Shown here: positions 36,286-48,891 of the stretch, piece after piece
How positions within the stretch are numbered: position 1 is the first letter of the stretch
Layout: each line of letters starts with the position of its first letter
Assembly: GCA_019843655.1 (NCBI GenBank)
Contig: JACDQD010000004.1
Location: 1,736,001-1,800,000, forward strand
Length of the DNA stretch: 64,000 nucleotides
From: Lethocerus indicus
Taxonomy: Eukaryota > Arthropoda > Insecta > Hemiptera > Belostomatidae
Direction: 5' to 3'
Translations under genes and position numbers: made by a program
The notes under the pieces: model-generated
Database searches by the model: none
Told to the model about the DNA's origin: nothing
The model's input: only the letters and a program-made list of their open reading frames with translations

Positions 36286-39200
36286 AGTGCCTTAAAAAAG
36301 CCGCCACCTTTACCCATAAATTTAAGTCCCCCATCCAGCCCACTTTAAAATGTAAATCAAATCAGCGTAATAAATCCGGGGTATACGCAAGAAATCATAA
36401 TTTAATGTAGTGTGTAGTATAAAACGAGGCCGTTATGATTACACAATTTTGAACAGCATCCCCTGAAGCACTTACACGTGTGGAGGAGTGTTGGGGAATA
36501 TTGGGATTATTTATTGTTTTTCATTTTATCGGCTTATCGAATAAAGCTGTTAATACGTTTTGATGGTAGAGCTCAAAAATGCTCGAAAATGAATTCAATG
36601 CATTGATTTCCATGGATCATCGTCCTCGGTGGGTTGTTGTTCAGCGGTAATGTGTTCTTTTGTTTTACCATTACTAATTTAATCTTTAGTAAAAGTTCTT
36701 TCTTAAATCACCCTACGTTGTGGGGGTTCACACTTATTGTTAGATTCTGTTTCCACAATAACACTTTTTTATTAATTAATGTGCCTCTGTTATAGATTTA
36801 TCAGGTATAACTTTTTAAACGAATTACTTATTTATATATTATTGCCGAAATTGTTGAGGTTGGCCCTATTTTTTTTCTCCTCTATCGACCCGCAAAATGT
36901 TTTCCAGCTCGGTCTGTCATTATTTAGTAGTTACGCATTGGAGAGGTCGTGTTCTCGACTAGCGTGACTTATTGTCCGACTGGCGAGTGCCTAGTTTTGT
37001 GCTCTCCCTCACCCAATACGCCAGATTAACGGTTCCTCTGTTTCGTGTTTTCAGTAGCCAGTATTCATCCATCCCTCGTCGCTCTGTCGGACTTTTCGCT
37101 TTCGGCATGTGATGGACTTTCGTGTGTGTAGACGAGGCGGACATTGAAAATTATTTATTGGAACGTATTTTATAAACCCTCGACGCGTTGTCTGCTCAGT
37201 TATCCTGACCATCATAACTCATTTCATTTTCTGCCTTCTGGGCTTATCGTCCCTATCCTAGACCTCTTATGAAACATCATCGGAGCGCTAACATTCCAAA
37301 ACCTGTCCCTAAATATCGTAAACTATTCAATTTATATTGCAATTTGTCGTTCCTCAATTGCTGGCGTTCTTAAATCAATTTGCAAAAACTGATTTGGCAG
37401 TCTAGACTAGTTAATTAGTGATTACTTGGAATACCAACATAATAATTAGTTTCTTCGTTGAAAGCAATTAAGAGGTTACGCAGCTTAATTGATGCTATCT
37501 CCGCTGGTTTTAGGAGGGGCCTAATAATCGTGTAATAATAATTGTTACACTTAATTTGTAGTAGGAAACTGGGGCCGATAATTTCCTCCGCCCTCAGGAT
37601 CGTATATTACGTGCCTCCCCTTACACCCCGTGTAGCGTTTTGTGTAATTACGCAATTTCTCCCCACTCAAGACAACTTGAAGGTTTCACTAAATAATGGT
37701 TTTAATATGTACCGAGACGTATTTTGTCTTTTTATGACCGCGGAACAATTACCTTAACCGAGCCCAATGGCGAGATTCACCGTAGGTTGTTCGGGTAATG
37801 TGTTCAACTTGTAAGAGTAGCAGTTCTACAGCTACTGGCATATTGTTTTAATTATTTGAATAATATGTATTTCGCGACTTTTTTTTATTTCTATTAGTTT
37901 TTCAAACGCATTTCGAAATAGAATAATTTTATAACATCCGGTTTCCACCGCTTTCAGAAAATAAACTGTCACTCCTATTGATGATGCAATTACTCATGCT
38001 CTCTTTCTGTCTGTGTCTTCCAATATTTCGACCCTCTCTCGGGTAATTGAATAACTTGGTTCCAACAAGTTGAGGATTCCCTGCAGTAGACCTCCTCCGT
38101 CCGCACCGCTAACAGGAGCTCGATATTTCAAAACAATAAATTATATTATTTTATAAAACTGCCAAAATGTTCGAAGTTTAAAAAATAAAAGACACGATCC
38201 AGAAGCGTTCATTTCTTATACTGATGTAAGATTAACGTAATATTTCAAGTGTCGAACTTTTTCAGGATAGTAATATATATTCTTCGACATTTTCTGATAA
38301 TATATTTGTATTTGTCACGAAGGATGGGTCGGTTTAGAAACTGATAATGTTCTGGCTTCCGGTCGCAGGGTACTGGAGCCGCCGCCGTTGTTTTTCATTT
38401 ATACATCTGGTCCACATAAACAGTAGCATCGTAATTTTTTTTTGGTTTCAACGCATGCTGTTAGCGTTCGATTCGAGTTTGCGGCTCACTTTCGAATCCC
38501 GCAATGAATAGACTTTGTGGCGTCAGTAGTACATTTCGATATTTTGAACCCGTCATTGTACGATTATGCGTTCGAACTTTGGAAGGAAAACTCGCTGTTG
38601 ATCCCCGTTCGGATACGTCGGTCTCAGCCTTATCGTTTAAGTTCGTAAACGTTCTTGATATGAACAATGTAATTGGGCTTTCCGAGTAACAACGTTTGTC
38701 TCTTAAGCTTTAATTCTTGCCGGATGTTCTATCGTCTCCGGGAAAGATTGTGATTCATACTTCGCGGCAAAACCCTTCTGTATGTTGTAAGTCTAGCGGT
38801 GGAGGGTCGGAATCGGGTAAGTCCCCGAGCCGCTTTCACGATTTCCATTATCCTCGGTCAGATCGGGGTCCATCCCCCCACCAGTTTAGGTGTACGGTCG
38901 TTGATTCAGACTTCGAGTGCTCTGTTCGTTATCGGACCAAGCAATAATGGGCCGGACGGCGGGTCTCAGTTTACAGATATTGCCCCTGTTATTGGCCAAA
39001 TAAGTTCACCCGCAGCACTTCGTGCGATGTTTACGCGGCCGACAGTCTGACCTAGGTTTAATAATTTTTCCCTACAAAAACATATCTTTGTGGTTCGGTC
39101 TTGATTCGATTTTTCGCCCGAGCGATATTCTAGTCGCCCGCTAGATAAGGATGAGATGTCCTTTCGAGCATCCACTTGCATCGTCGCGCTCCAAATTACT

Positions 39201-41880
39201 GTATTTCTGGATCGCGCATTTTGTTTCGATCGGCAAAAACAGGCGCGTTTTTATATTTGCCGAAATGAAGTCGGCGGAAGTGAGTGCGAGGAACGAGAAC
39301 AGGGACGAGAAAACGGCTAATAAACTGGTAAACTACTCGGCCCCGACCTTATCTACGGCCTAACGGCCGGAGGAAATTTATCCCGCCGTAAAACTTTACA
39401 GGAATGAACGCGGGGTCCCATACCGGCCCTAATGAAATACTTGGGCCTTTTTTCAACGTCTGGTCTCTGGAATGGAATGCCGACGAATATGATCGAACAA
39501 AACCTGTATTTGATTTATTCTGTACAGCCACCGCCACCGCCACCGAGCTGTATTTTCATGCCCGCAAAACATGCGATTCGGGCGATATTTGGGGCGGTTA
39601 TATCGCGTTTAATTTATTTTTTTTATTCCCCATTCTGTTCCGTGTGCCCCCACCACTGCCACCCATGGTCGCCCATTACTTCTGATTTTTTTGCGGTCTC
39701 AAGACTGCGCAGTTGAACGAGGCTGATTCTCAATTTAGTCGCCACATTTCGGGCGACACCCTCCCTCCTGGTTTGGAAATACTATAGATTTCGTGTTTTT
39801 CTTTCTCCAGACAGAAACACACCAAATCTACGGTATTCCAACCCCTCGCAGACCAAAAAATAGGTATTCTAAACTAGCATTGGAAATATTCGGTCACATA
39901 CAAGGCTTGCCATACGTTAACGGCGTGTTCGATACCGTTCAGTGCCTACATTTTGGACTCTTGTGGGCCGATATTTATTTCGTATTTATATTTATTCATA
40001 CTTTACAACATTCAATCTTTCTGTGCCCCAATCAGAATGTTTCAATAAGTTATTCTGCCTGGAAAATTTTGTTCCTGGTGGACGATTGAAAATTTCGATA
40101 AATAGTAGAACAGCAATTTATAGACGTAAGCTTAAAATCTAAGCTTAAAATCTGGCCATTATATTTGCATCTTTGCTTTCATGACTTTAAAGTATGCCAA
40201 GTTGATACGGATATTTCTGAAGTATTTATTTCATGTCGGACACCAATAATTAAACTGCGCCTATATTCGCGGATACCCTATATAACATATACTCCATTTA
40301 CTTCTGCCCTACATTAAAGTTAATCTTTCTCCTTTAATCGAAATGTCCGACACTAAGAAGAGCGCTCGGTGTGCTTCTTGGCGAAATTAGATCATTTATT
40401 ATCGTCATTTTGAAAGTGTTTCCAATTCTGGAGTGTCTACAGAATTGTGCCACTGTGTCATTATTTATTTAAATCGGATCGCGCCGAATAAATGAAAATG
40501 ATATCCGGCTGGCTGTAGAGCCAACACTAGCGTTTATTGTGCTGGCTGTGCGGATATTCCCCCACTATCAGGTCCGGAACAGCCGAGTTCGTGGCAGCTG
40601 TATTCTCCTGCTCTCCGGTCTACTTTTTTATTTATTGCTTGTATAATCAACGGACTCGATTTCGGCCCCGGACGTATTTATCTTACTTGTTAGCCCGCTA
40701 TTGTTAAATTCTGAATAATCATTACTGTTTTGAAAATTGCATTCAATTAGCATCAAATTGACTCCTTAAATTCAAATAGATTTTAACGCCCATTCCTCAA
40801 CTCCAAAGTTAACACTTTATTTTTATCAACCGAAATAGTTATGAGAATGATTAAACCTGCGGAAAAAGATATTTCCTGTCGTTGGTTTTGTTAGTATTTG
40901 CATAAATTCTCACGGTTGTTCATTGTGTTGCTAGTTTGAACGGCGCTCTGCTACCACCGACCTTTGGTACGAGCCCCAGATTTTGATTGGTCCGACAGCT
41001 CCAAGTCCGAATCAAGTCGCTCCGCGGGCTGCATTCATTACGGCCGATTCCATTCAGTTGCCGATGGAAATCAAAGCGGGCCAAACCGTCGCTTTTGATG
41101 CCGCCGTCGTGTTGTTCGAGACTGGGAAGGAGAGGAGCCGTCGGAGGGGGCGCGGGCGGGGGCAGAGATAAATCTCAATTTCGCCCGGCGATATCGATCA
41201 AATGAATTAAAGATGATTTCCTTCGTAACGGTGAGATGAGTACTCCATTTCAATTCCGTGGGGTTCAGCGGGGAACGATTCCCAGCCGCCGGCTGGATGT
41301 GACACGACCCGCTGCGTTTTCCAACCGCGGGACGGTTCCGGGAACTTATTTTTCTAAAAAACTGATACCGCGGACAAATTGTATTACCCGCTGTTTCAAA
41401 AAGTTCCCATTTCCTTTCTGGTACAACGTTTTTTCTGCCCGCGAATACCCCAAATATCTATATCGGTGACGGAATACTCCGGACGATGACGACATACCCA
41501 CCCACTACAGATTAGCTGCCAAAGAAGCGACCCAGCCGTAATATAATGATAGTATTCCTAGAAAATCACTCGATAGGCAAATAAGTACTAAATACGTATA
41601 TTCCGGTGGCGGACCGAATTTTCCTCCTATCGCTAATTTGAATTGTTCACGAGAGAAGCTCGTAAAATCCAGTGGACTCGTTAGCATTCAATTGGGTGGT
41701 TCGTTCCTTACCAACTGCTTCCTCGATACAAATTGCCCATACATAATGAGAGTAGATAAATTCTCGGGAAAATGGGGGAAATTTTAAAGTCGCCGATGGT
41801 GAACAGAATTTTCCTTCATTATATAAGCATTATTCCTGTAATAGATTACAATTGTCTCCCGCAATCCTGAGAGTCTATCG
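36286..41880. other. Unique non-coding DNA
   Basis: No gene was recognised. An acceptor-like CTTTCTCCAG near 39800-39809 is followed about 53 nt later by TAG-GTATTC, but no protein family supports an exon. TAATTA-type words are dense at 37409-37560. A 13-bp unit TAAGCTTAAAATC is duplicated in tandem at 40127-40152. Confidence 0.5.
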
Positions 41881-41900
41881 CTCTATCATGCATGATAGAG
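41881..41900. repeat. Perfect 20-bp palindrome
   Basis: CTCTATCATGCATGATAGAG reads identically on both strands with no spacer. It may be a dimeric binding site or a chance event. A perfect 20-mer is not expected by chance in 64 kb. Confidence 0.9.
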
Positions 41901-42807
41901 AGTGTATTGTGCTTACGTTAAGTCTGTTCCGCGTGCTTGTACCTCTTATTCGAATAGCCGCCGGTGGCGGGGGGGGGGGGTGTTCGCCGACGGAGCGTTA
42001 TAATCTGATCCCGGGCTATAGTTTTTATCGTGAGGCATGCGCGGAGATAGTTTACAGGAGGGCGGGGCGCAGATAGAGTTGGGCGAGTAAACTCTGTACC
42101 AAGTTGTGGCCCAGCGGCTTGGCTCGGTTTTCGGTGGTTGGGGAGGGGCATAGTTGGGCCAACTTGTCAGCGCCCGCCCTTGTTTGAGGCCCCGCAAACT
42201 TATGTAAAAACGCCCGGGGCGCTTCTATTTTGCCCCGTTCCCCAGGCATTGGGTTACGGCTTTTATCTCAGGTTGGTGTTACCTATAGCTCGGGCCCGCC
42301 ACCAGCCTCAGTTCTGTCCTCGTAACTAGATATACGGGAAATTGGGCTCACTACACCGAACACATGTAGAAGAAAAACATTTTTGAAATAATGAATTGTA
42401 CTCTTGCGCGTGAATATTGTATAGGAATTTTTAGCCCCTTTGTTCGTATTCGGATATTAATAAAAAATCATCGGTTACTTGACTGTAATTGGAAAAGATG
42501 AAAGATCTATTACCATGTTGCCATCAAGGGCGTCCAACTTAATATTTAAAACAGGAAAGAATTTTGTATTCGTAAATTTATATTTACTGTTGTCGAGAAT
42601 CGCTCAAATATACCGTTCGTCTGATTCGTTTCGAGAAAAAGTCGAAAATCCAGTTCACTTTTCACAAAGGGGCGGAGTCCGACCCTTCGATTCATTACTT
42701 CGTTTACATCTAATTGTCTTTGGTAATTGAAATTTGTCCTTTTGTGACGTTGAATGGAAATAGAAAAGACACTGCAGGGGAACGAGAGAATGGGAAGAGG
42801 GATGGCT
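41901..42807. other. Non-coding DNA with G12 run
   Basis: A G12 run lies at 41969-41980 in GC-rich DNA extending to about 42320. Frames here are GC by-products. No gene was recognised. Confidence 0.5.
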
Positions 42808-42845
42808 GGGATGGGATGGGATGGGATGGGGTGGGGTTGGGGAGG
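42808..42845 (+). promoter_or_regulatory. (GGGAT)n G-quadruplex tract
   Basis: Four tandem GGGAT units run into GGGG-T-GGGG-TT-GGGG. The tract has more than four G runs with one- to two-base loops on the plus strand. In the inferred transcript this would be an RNA G-quadruplex inside the intron. The unit resembles telomere-like repeats only superficially. Confidence 0.7.
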
Positions 42846-45800
42846 TGCTCTGAAGGCAATTTGGACTGGGGTTCGGACTCGGTTAATAATGGTGGGATGA
42901 GGTGCCCTACCTCTCTAGCTCGCGACCGGCCGACTGTCCCCCATCCTTTAGAATACGACCGAAAACAATGAAGTTCGTCCTTTATTTGGCCCCGTGTATT
43001 GAGTACCCTTTCACCCTCCACGCTCCCTTCGCATCTCAAACCCTTCCGAACTGAATTTAATGAGACGTTTATCTGACTCTGAACTTTCACCCTACTGTTG
43101 TTTCGGGGGCAGTAGGATAACAGTTAATTATTATTGTTTTGATCCGAACTGAAGCCTCGCGAAGTTATTTTTATATTTCAGCGAAATTTCTGTTTTTTTT
43201 TTCTCAACTTCCCCATCCCCAGCCGGACACAGTAGTAAGTCACCAACTTGGATACAGGTGTAAACTATTCAAGAAGGTCACGTTACCATTTACCTGTCAG
43301 GGCAATATTTTCCCCTACGGATTCGATAAAATGGTATTGTTCTGGAGCGAAGCTAAAAATGAGCCCAGTCAAGGTTGGAGGCCCAGAAGTTTTTATCCTG
43401 GGCTACTATTGCCAACTGGTCTAAAAACGGTAGCAACATGCATTCTTGCAACATACCAGTGATTATAATGTCGGAATATTCATTTTGTTTGTTTGTGTTG
43501 AAGTTGTTCTATTATAACTCTATTCGAAGCGTCCGGATTCGTTTGGCTGAACTCTAAACCGCGTTTTTAATCATTTTTTCCCACTTTTTTTTTTTAATTA
43601 GCCGCATCAAAGTTTCATCCCAGTATTCACAACGTTCGATCTTACACTAGTACATTTTAACAGAAAATGGATGATCGATAGTCGACGCTCATAAAAAGCG
43701 TTGCCGTCGTATATCTGAGATTCTGAGGGTGTATAAATTACAAATGAAACTCTGTCAGCGGTGATATTGTAAAAGTTATAATAAAGTAGAGCGGCGGCGG
43801 TACGGAATCCGGAGGAGTAGGCGGCAGTTAGGTTCTGCGCTGGGCTCCATTTTAATAACTTGGCCGGACGGGAATTTCAATATATGTCAAAAGACGCATC
43901 GCTGGGCGGTGTCACAGGACCAGCGTTGTTAAAACAACGAGCAGGGCCGATATGAGACTGATGGAGATGAGAGGGAAATGCTCGCGAAATGTTGCCTCCC
44001 GTGAGCAGAGTCCTCTACAACTCCAACTTCCATAATTTATTCGGCGGGCCCGAACTTTGATCTGGTAGATTTGAGTTATTTAAATGTTGGGTCTGATTTA
44101 TCGCCGGTTCGGAGTCGAAGGTGCGAATTACGGAATTTGAATTTCCAACCCCCTCCCCCGCCTTACCTTCGTCAACCCCCCCATAAGACCAAGTTGGATA
44201 GAAAGTAGAAGTTTGTAATCTGCGCGTGTAATCTGTAGAAAACTGTAATATCGAATATTTTGTACCCAATGCTCCCTATATAAGGTTCTACACATAACTC
44301 AGAGAAATTAATCTTGTCGTGTAATTATTTATCAAATACATTTACTGTATACAAAGTTTTACAAAACCCATTTTCATTGTGAAATTAACGAGACATAATA
44401 ATCAAATCTTCGACTATGTAACATTTAGATTTATATAGGTTCTGTATTCTGTATTCTAACACAGCTGGGGTTCTATAATATTTTATAAATTTATGTAATT
44501 ACTCCCCTGATGACAGTATACCTACCTAGGATTTTTGGTCCTAAAACCCCCTCCACGTGAACGCTACAATTTCCCTTTAAATGACGTTGGCAAAGGACTA
44601 AATATTTCACAATCTTAATTAATTTTTTGATACTTTGATTATAGATTTCATCGTAATTCGGAGTACAATTATGATTTTCATTTGTGAAATAACTTTGCGC
44701 TTCACGAAGGGAACAAATACAAAACTGTATTCAATATCGCCGGCCGTAGCATCATAGATTCGGTTGTCGCATGGGTGGGAAAAGTACTGGGTCGCCCCGG
44801 AGTCAAAGTCCTCCTAGAGCTGGCATTGTTCCAGATCTTGCACCAGCGCCGGTTGCACAACAGTCGTATTCGGTACCGAAGTGGAAGAAGTTGGGGCGGA
44901 TCAATTTTCTATCGTAAATCACAAATTAACGGATGATATAGGAATCGGATACGGTAATTTGGACGAGAGAGTTTGCGCGCAGTTTTAAAAGTTTTTTTGT
45001 AATGTGCGAAAAGTAAAATCGGGCTCGGGTTGCCTCATTTAATATTTTTCTACTAAATGTTTTTAGAACACCTAAATTCTGTCCAGAGTCTACATTAATA
45101 ATAATTAATTAATAGTATTGTTTTTTTAATTTTGAAAGCATTCTGAGGCCTATATTTATTTATATAACACGGTAATAGGTAGGGTAGGGGCCTGCCGGTG
45201 TAATTTGTTCGGGCCCCCCCCTGTTCGGTGTATATAGAAATAAACGGGCGTGTGTGGGTTCCACCCTCGGTTTATTTTTGTGTCCTCTAGTTTTCTCTGG
45301 GTATTCCTTCTGGCGAGTCCTTAAAGTATTCTGAGCAGATGTGGGCCGATGTGCGGGGTCAGTTTCATCGTCAGCTGTCCCGGCCATCGCCTCCACAAGT
45401 CCCCCATCAAATTTCTTCTTCCCCCTCCATCCCTCATCAATTTACATTTTTTTCCTTCGATATTCCCCGGGCCACCCCTTCGGTAATCGGCACATTACTG
45501 TTTTGACCCGTTTCTGTGACTGGTAGCTGGTTCTGAGGCAATTTTCATCAATTCGCCTCATTTTCTTATAGCCCCTTTCCAATTTACGGTTAGGCTTCGC
45601 GGTGATGTTACTCGCCGTTAATTTCTTCTTCCTCCAGACCTTGTCGATCCGTTATTCCTTTAATAGGTAGGATCCGGTCATTTACTTGGTCGTTTCTTTT
45701 GATTACTGGGACAGTGTTGATGGTGTAGAATTAAATGTTTGTTTAATATCATTTGTACGAAGCAAAAATGCTTTTATACATTTATCGGAAGAGCCTTTTT

Positions 45801-47936
45801 AATGTATCATTAATAGGCTTGTATCATAAACATGAAAGCCATTTAAAAGGCGCTTGGCTTATATTTGTCCTTGGTATTTTACAGCATCTTGAAATTGTGT
45901 TAATCTACAAAATCACAACTTGTGCTAATATTAGGAGTAATATACTGTCGTAATTTTACTAGGACTGATGTGAAACAGTACTATTCAATTCATTCTAGAT
46001 ACATGAACTAGTGTGCATTGCTCAAAGGTGAGTTTGGAGGATTTTCCCTTAATCGGTTGTGGGGAATTATCAATATTTTCAACGTTATAAATTCTATCAC
46101 GGAAAATAATAGGTCAAATGACGGGAGAGACCTTTGATAAGAGGAAGAAAGGATTAATTTCATAAAAAAATAGCAAAAAAACCAGGAGCGATTCTTCAGT
46201 TTGAGGTCTTACAGAAGTTTAATAATTCTCGTGAACAAAAAAAAAATAGCCGCTATAACTGGACAACTGTTGAAAGAAGTACTTTAATCCTAAAGAAGAT
46301 TACGGTCCCGCGCAAAAAAAGGTGCCCGACTTTGAGGCAATATTTTCATAACTTGATATCTTTATGGAGTTTAAAAGTAATTGGAAATTTCTGAAGATGG
46401 CGGTTAACGTTAAGTTTTAATGTGGAGCTCCACAGACTGGCAAATGTTTTTACCCGTTTCGATCGAATAAAATTCAAAATGTTCCGCTTCAAGAGTGTAA
46501 TGTTGTTTTCGTATTCCCAAGTGGACTTCAGCACTAATCATTAGTGCATTATTAAAGTTTAGATTCCTATTCGACTTCTTTAAGTGTGAAATTTGTTTAC
46601 CTCGCAGATGGGCTAAATTCCACCGCACTTCTTCTTTAAACAACTTCCTCCGTATGAAAGTTCTTCACTTTTATGGGGAATGAATAAATGTATATACTTG
46701 ATACACGGTTGTAATATGAATTGTATTCAGTATTCTATATCAAGAACATAAATACTGCTACTGTGAGTTTATATATTTCGAAGAATGCACGATGTTGAAA
46801 ATTACTAATTTGGTACACGTTTAGTATCATTTCGTATGTAAATTATCAAAGAAAACATAGTTATATGTTAATAATCATTCCACACATTTTTGCATACACT
46901 CGAGATAAATCTCGTAATATATTCGCGCATTTGAGGATTCCGATTTATTCCTCAAATTTTCGCTATAATATACCCCCATTCTTTGTGCAATAAAAAGGCG
47001 TTAAGAAAATAAATCAAAGGCTCTGTTGAAAAATAAAACAGATTTTCGCGGCTTAGGGTCTAAGAGGGGGTCGGGGCCGCCATAACAGAATTTGGCCGCG
47101 GCCGGAATATAAACTCGGAAAGATCAATGAGTATATCTCTTCGGCTTCAGCTCGCACGGATACTCGTTCTCGCTCTCGGCCCTGGGCGTTATTATTGTAC
47201 GCGTCCGTATTAATTTTCGGTTCGCCGTGTACACGATAATTCGAGTCAATGAGGCAGAAGTTGGAAGCCAAGGTCGGTTGGCCGGGGGTGAATTAGCACC
47301 TCGGGGGATGCGGGTCGGCGGAGATTTGTGGGATCCGCCGAGATTTATGTCGCTCGGGCCGCGCGTATCCACCCGATCCTCCGCCGCCGCCGCCGCCGCC
47401 GTATTGATTTGTTTGATATTTGGCGCATTGCAACAGCACACTTAAATATCGCCTAATGGACTGGGTGTGCTCTCGGGTCCGGCCGTGGACGCGTCATCCT
47501 CCGTGGAATCGTTGTACTCGATTCCCGGCGTTCTCTACTTCCCGTCATGTGATAATATTCCGTCTGAATGATAAGCATTCGACGTTAAATTTCCTCATGA
47601 CCTGCGAGGCATCGACTTCGGAATTCTACCCCCGGAATTTCCTTTATAAGGTAGCCGAAGTGGGTCTTTTAAAATACGGGGCTTTTTAAAGTCCGGTTGA
47701 ACCGGCGAGCAGGTGAGATTGTAGGTCAGAAATGCGTGTGGATATTATGCATCCGTGTTTCGGGACCGGTTGTTTTATTTCCGTATATGTTTTTCGAGTA
47801 TTCTGCTCGATCGGTACACCAGCAATTGGTTCGATACTTTACGGATATGCTCCGTAAGTTTAGAGGAATTGAAGGTTAAATAAAAAAAGCCTTTCATTAA
47901 GTCGACTTTGATCATTCCAGTTTATTCGAAATCAGA
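42846..47936. other. Unique non-coding DNA
   Basis: No gene was recognised. A (CCG)7 run lies at 47381-47401 inside a GC-rich patch (47050-47410). Two overlapping minus-strand frames at 46346-46643 are AT-rich and unassigned. A donor-like GTGAGT occurs near 46028 with no matching acceptor. Confidence 0.5.
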
Positions 47937-48093
47937 TGCTAATCACTAAGATTTCTATTCTATATCCCTTTGACACATCACAACATATTCTGTAATTAAA
48001 ATTGTTGCAGTTTCTATATCCTTTCTGATATTGTGATATAATTTTTTCACGAACTTCACTGTTTTCCTTGAACAATGTGAATTAAATACTGTT
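47937..48093 (+). repeat. Left copy of ~155-bp direct repeat
   Basis: It begins TGCTAATCACTAAGATTTCT and ends near GAATTAAATACTGTT. It is closely similar, with a few substitutions and small indels, to 48338-48489 in the same orientation. The two copies bracket a minisatellite, giving an LTR-like or duplicated-unit layout. No TG...CA ends, primer-binding site or target duplication was seen, so an LTR element is not claimed. Confidence 0.85.
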
Positions 48094-48109
48094 GTACATT
48101 ATTGTTTAG

Positions 48110-48330
48110 GCCCAATAATGCGGTTTTGGGGACCCCAAATCGGCCCAATAATGGGGTTTTCAGGCGTAAAATCGATCAGAAATGCGTGTTTTAGGCCCAA
48201 AAATACTGTTATTAGGTGCAAAATCGGCCCAGTAAAGTGGTTTTCAGACACAAAATTGGCCCAAAAATGCTGTTTTTAGGCCCAAAATCGACACAAAAAT
48301 GCGGTTTTTAGGCGTAAAATCGACCAGAAA
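48110..48330 (+). repeat. 32-bp minisatellite, about 7 diverged copies
   Basis: Tandem units of 31 to 33 bp begin GGCCCAAAAATGC, continue with GGTTTTTAGGC and end AAAATC. The third unit is partial, and copies differ by several bases. Each unit has an internal near-dyad (AAAAATGC-GTTTTT). The array exactly fills the gap between the two direct repeats. Confidence 0.88.
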
Positions 48331-48337
48331 GCAGTGA

Positions 48338-48489
48338 TGCTAATCACTGAGATTTCTATTCTATATCCCCTTGACACATCACAACATATTCTTCAATTAA
48401 AATTGTTGCAGTTTCTATAATTATTATAATTTTTTCACGAACTTCCCTGTTTTCTGTGAATATTTGTTCAATGTGAATTAAATACTGTT
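48338..48489 (+). repeat. Right copy of ~155-bp direct repeat
   Basis: It starts TGCTAATCACTGAGATTTCT and ends GAATTAAATACTGTT. Relative to the left copy it lacks a segment near TATCCTTTCTGATATTG and has a small insertion near GAATATTTGTTC. This amount of divergence indicates that the duplication is not recent. Confidence 0.85.
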
Positions 48490-48891
48490 ATAAAACAAAA
48501 CGGGACTAGGGTGTAACAGCACGGTGTCGTATTGAGGGAGTCCCTCTCGGGCTTCTTGGTAATTTCCTGGCCCCGGCCGCGATGGATGCGATGTATTTAT
48601 AGGGCGTGGACTGCCGGCTGGCATCCTGTCCGAGACGCCACGTGGTCGCGTGTCGCCCCCCCCGTGTCTCCTAAGCCGGGTTCTCCTGTTATTTATCCCC
48701 GGCGTGGACGTCCGAGCATCTGCGGTCCGGGCGAGAGAGAGAGAGCCGCCGGCCACCTGGCCTACGACCCCGAGCATCTGCCCGTCCAACCACTTCCTTA
48801 CCCTATCCCACCCAGCCACCAGGAGCCACTTGGTGCCCGTCCAGTCGTCATCATTCGCAGCCGGGTCAGATGGCACAAGACAAACAGAGTA
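48490..48891. other. GC-rich non-coding DNA between repeats
   Basis: This is a CpG-rich stretch with a short GAGAGA run near 48734. Frames of up to 148 codons on both strands overlap each other and have no recognisable domain. Confidence 0.45.

Noticed and set aside
39800..39867. Possible 53-nt exon between CTTTCTCCAG and GTATTC
   Set aside because: The reading frame continues far beyond the donor without domain similarity; the donor is weak.
43275..43300. Minus-strand CAG-GTAAAT as an opposite-strand recursive site
   Set aside because: The sequence upstream on minus is not a pyrimidine tract and no branch point is evident.
46346..46643. Two overlapping minus frames suggesting a retroelement ORF
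   Set aside because: No reverse-transcriptase, integrase or gag-type motif could be found in either frame.
47937..48489. LTR retrotransposon with solo internal repeat
   Set aside because: Direct repeats lack TG...CA ends, a primer-binding site, a polypurine tract and target duplications.
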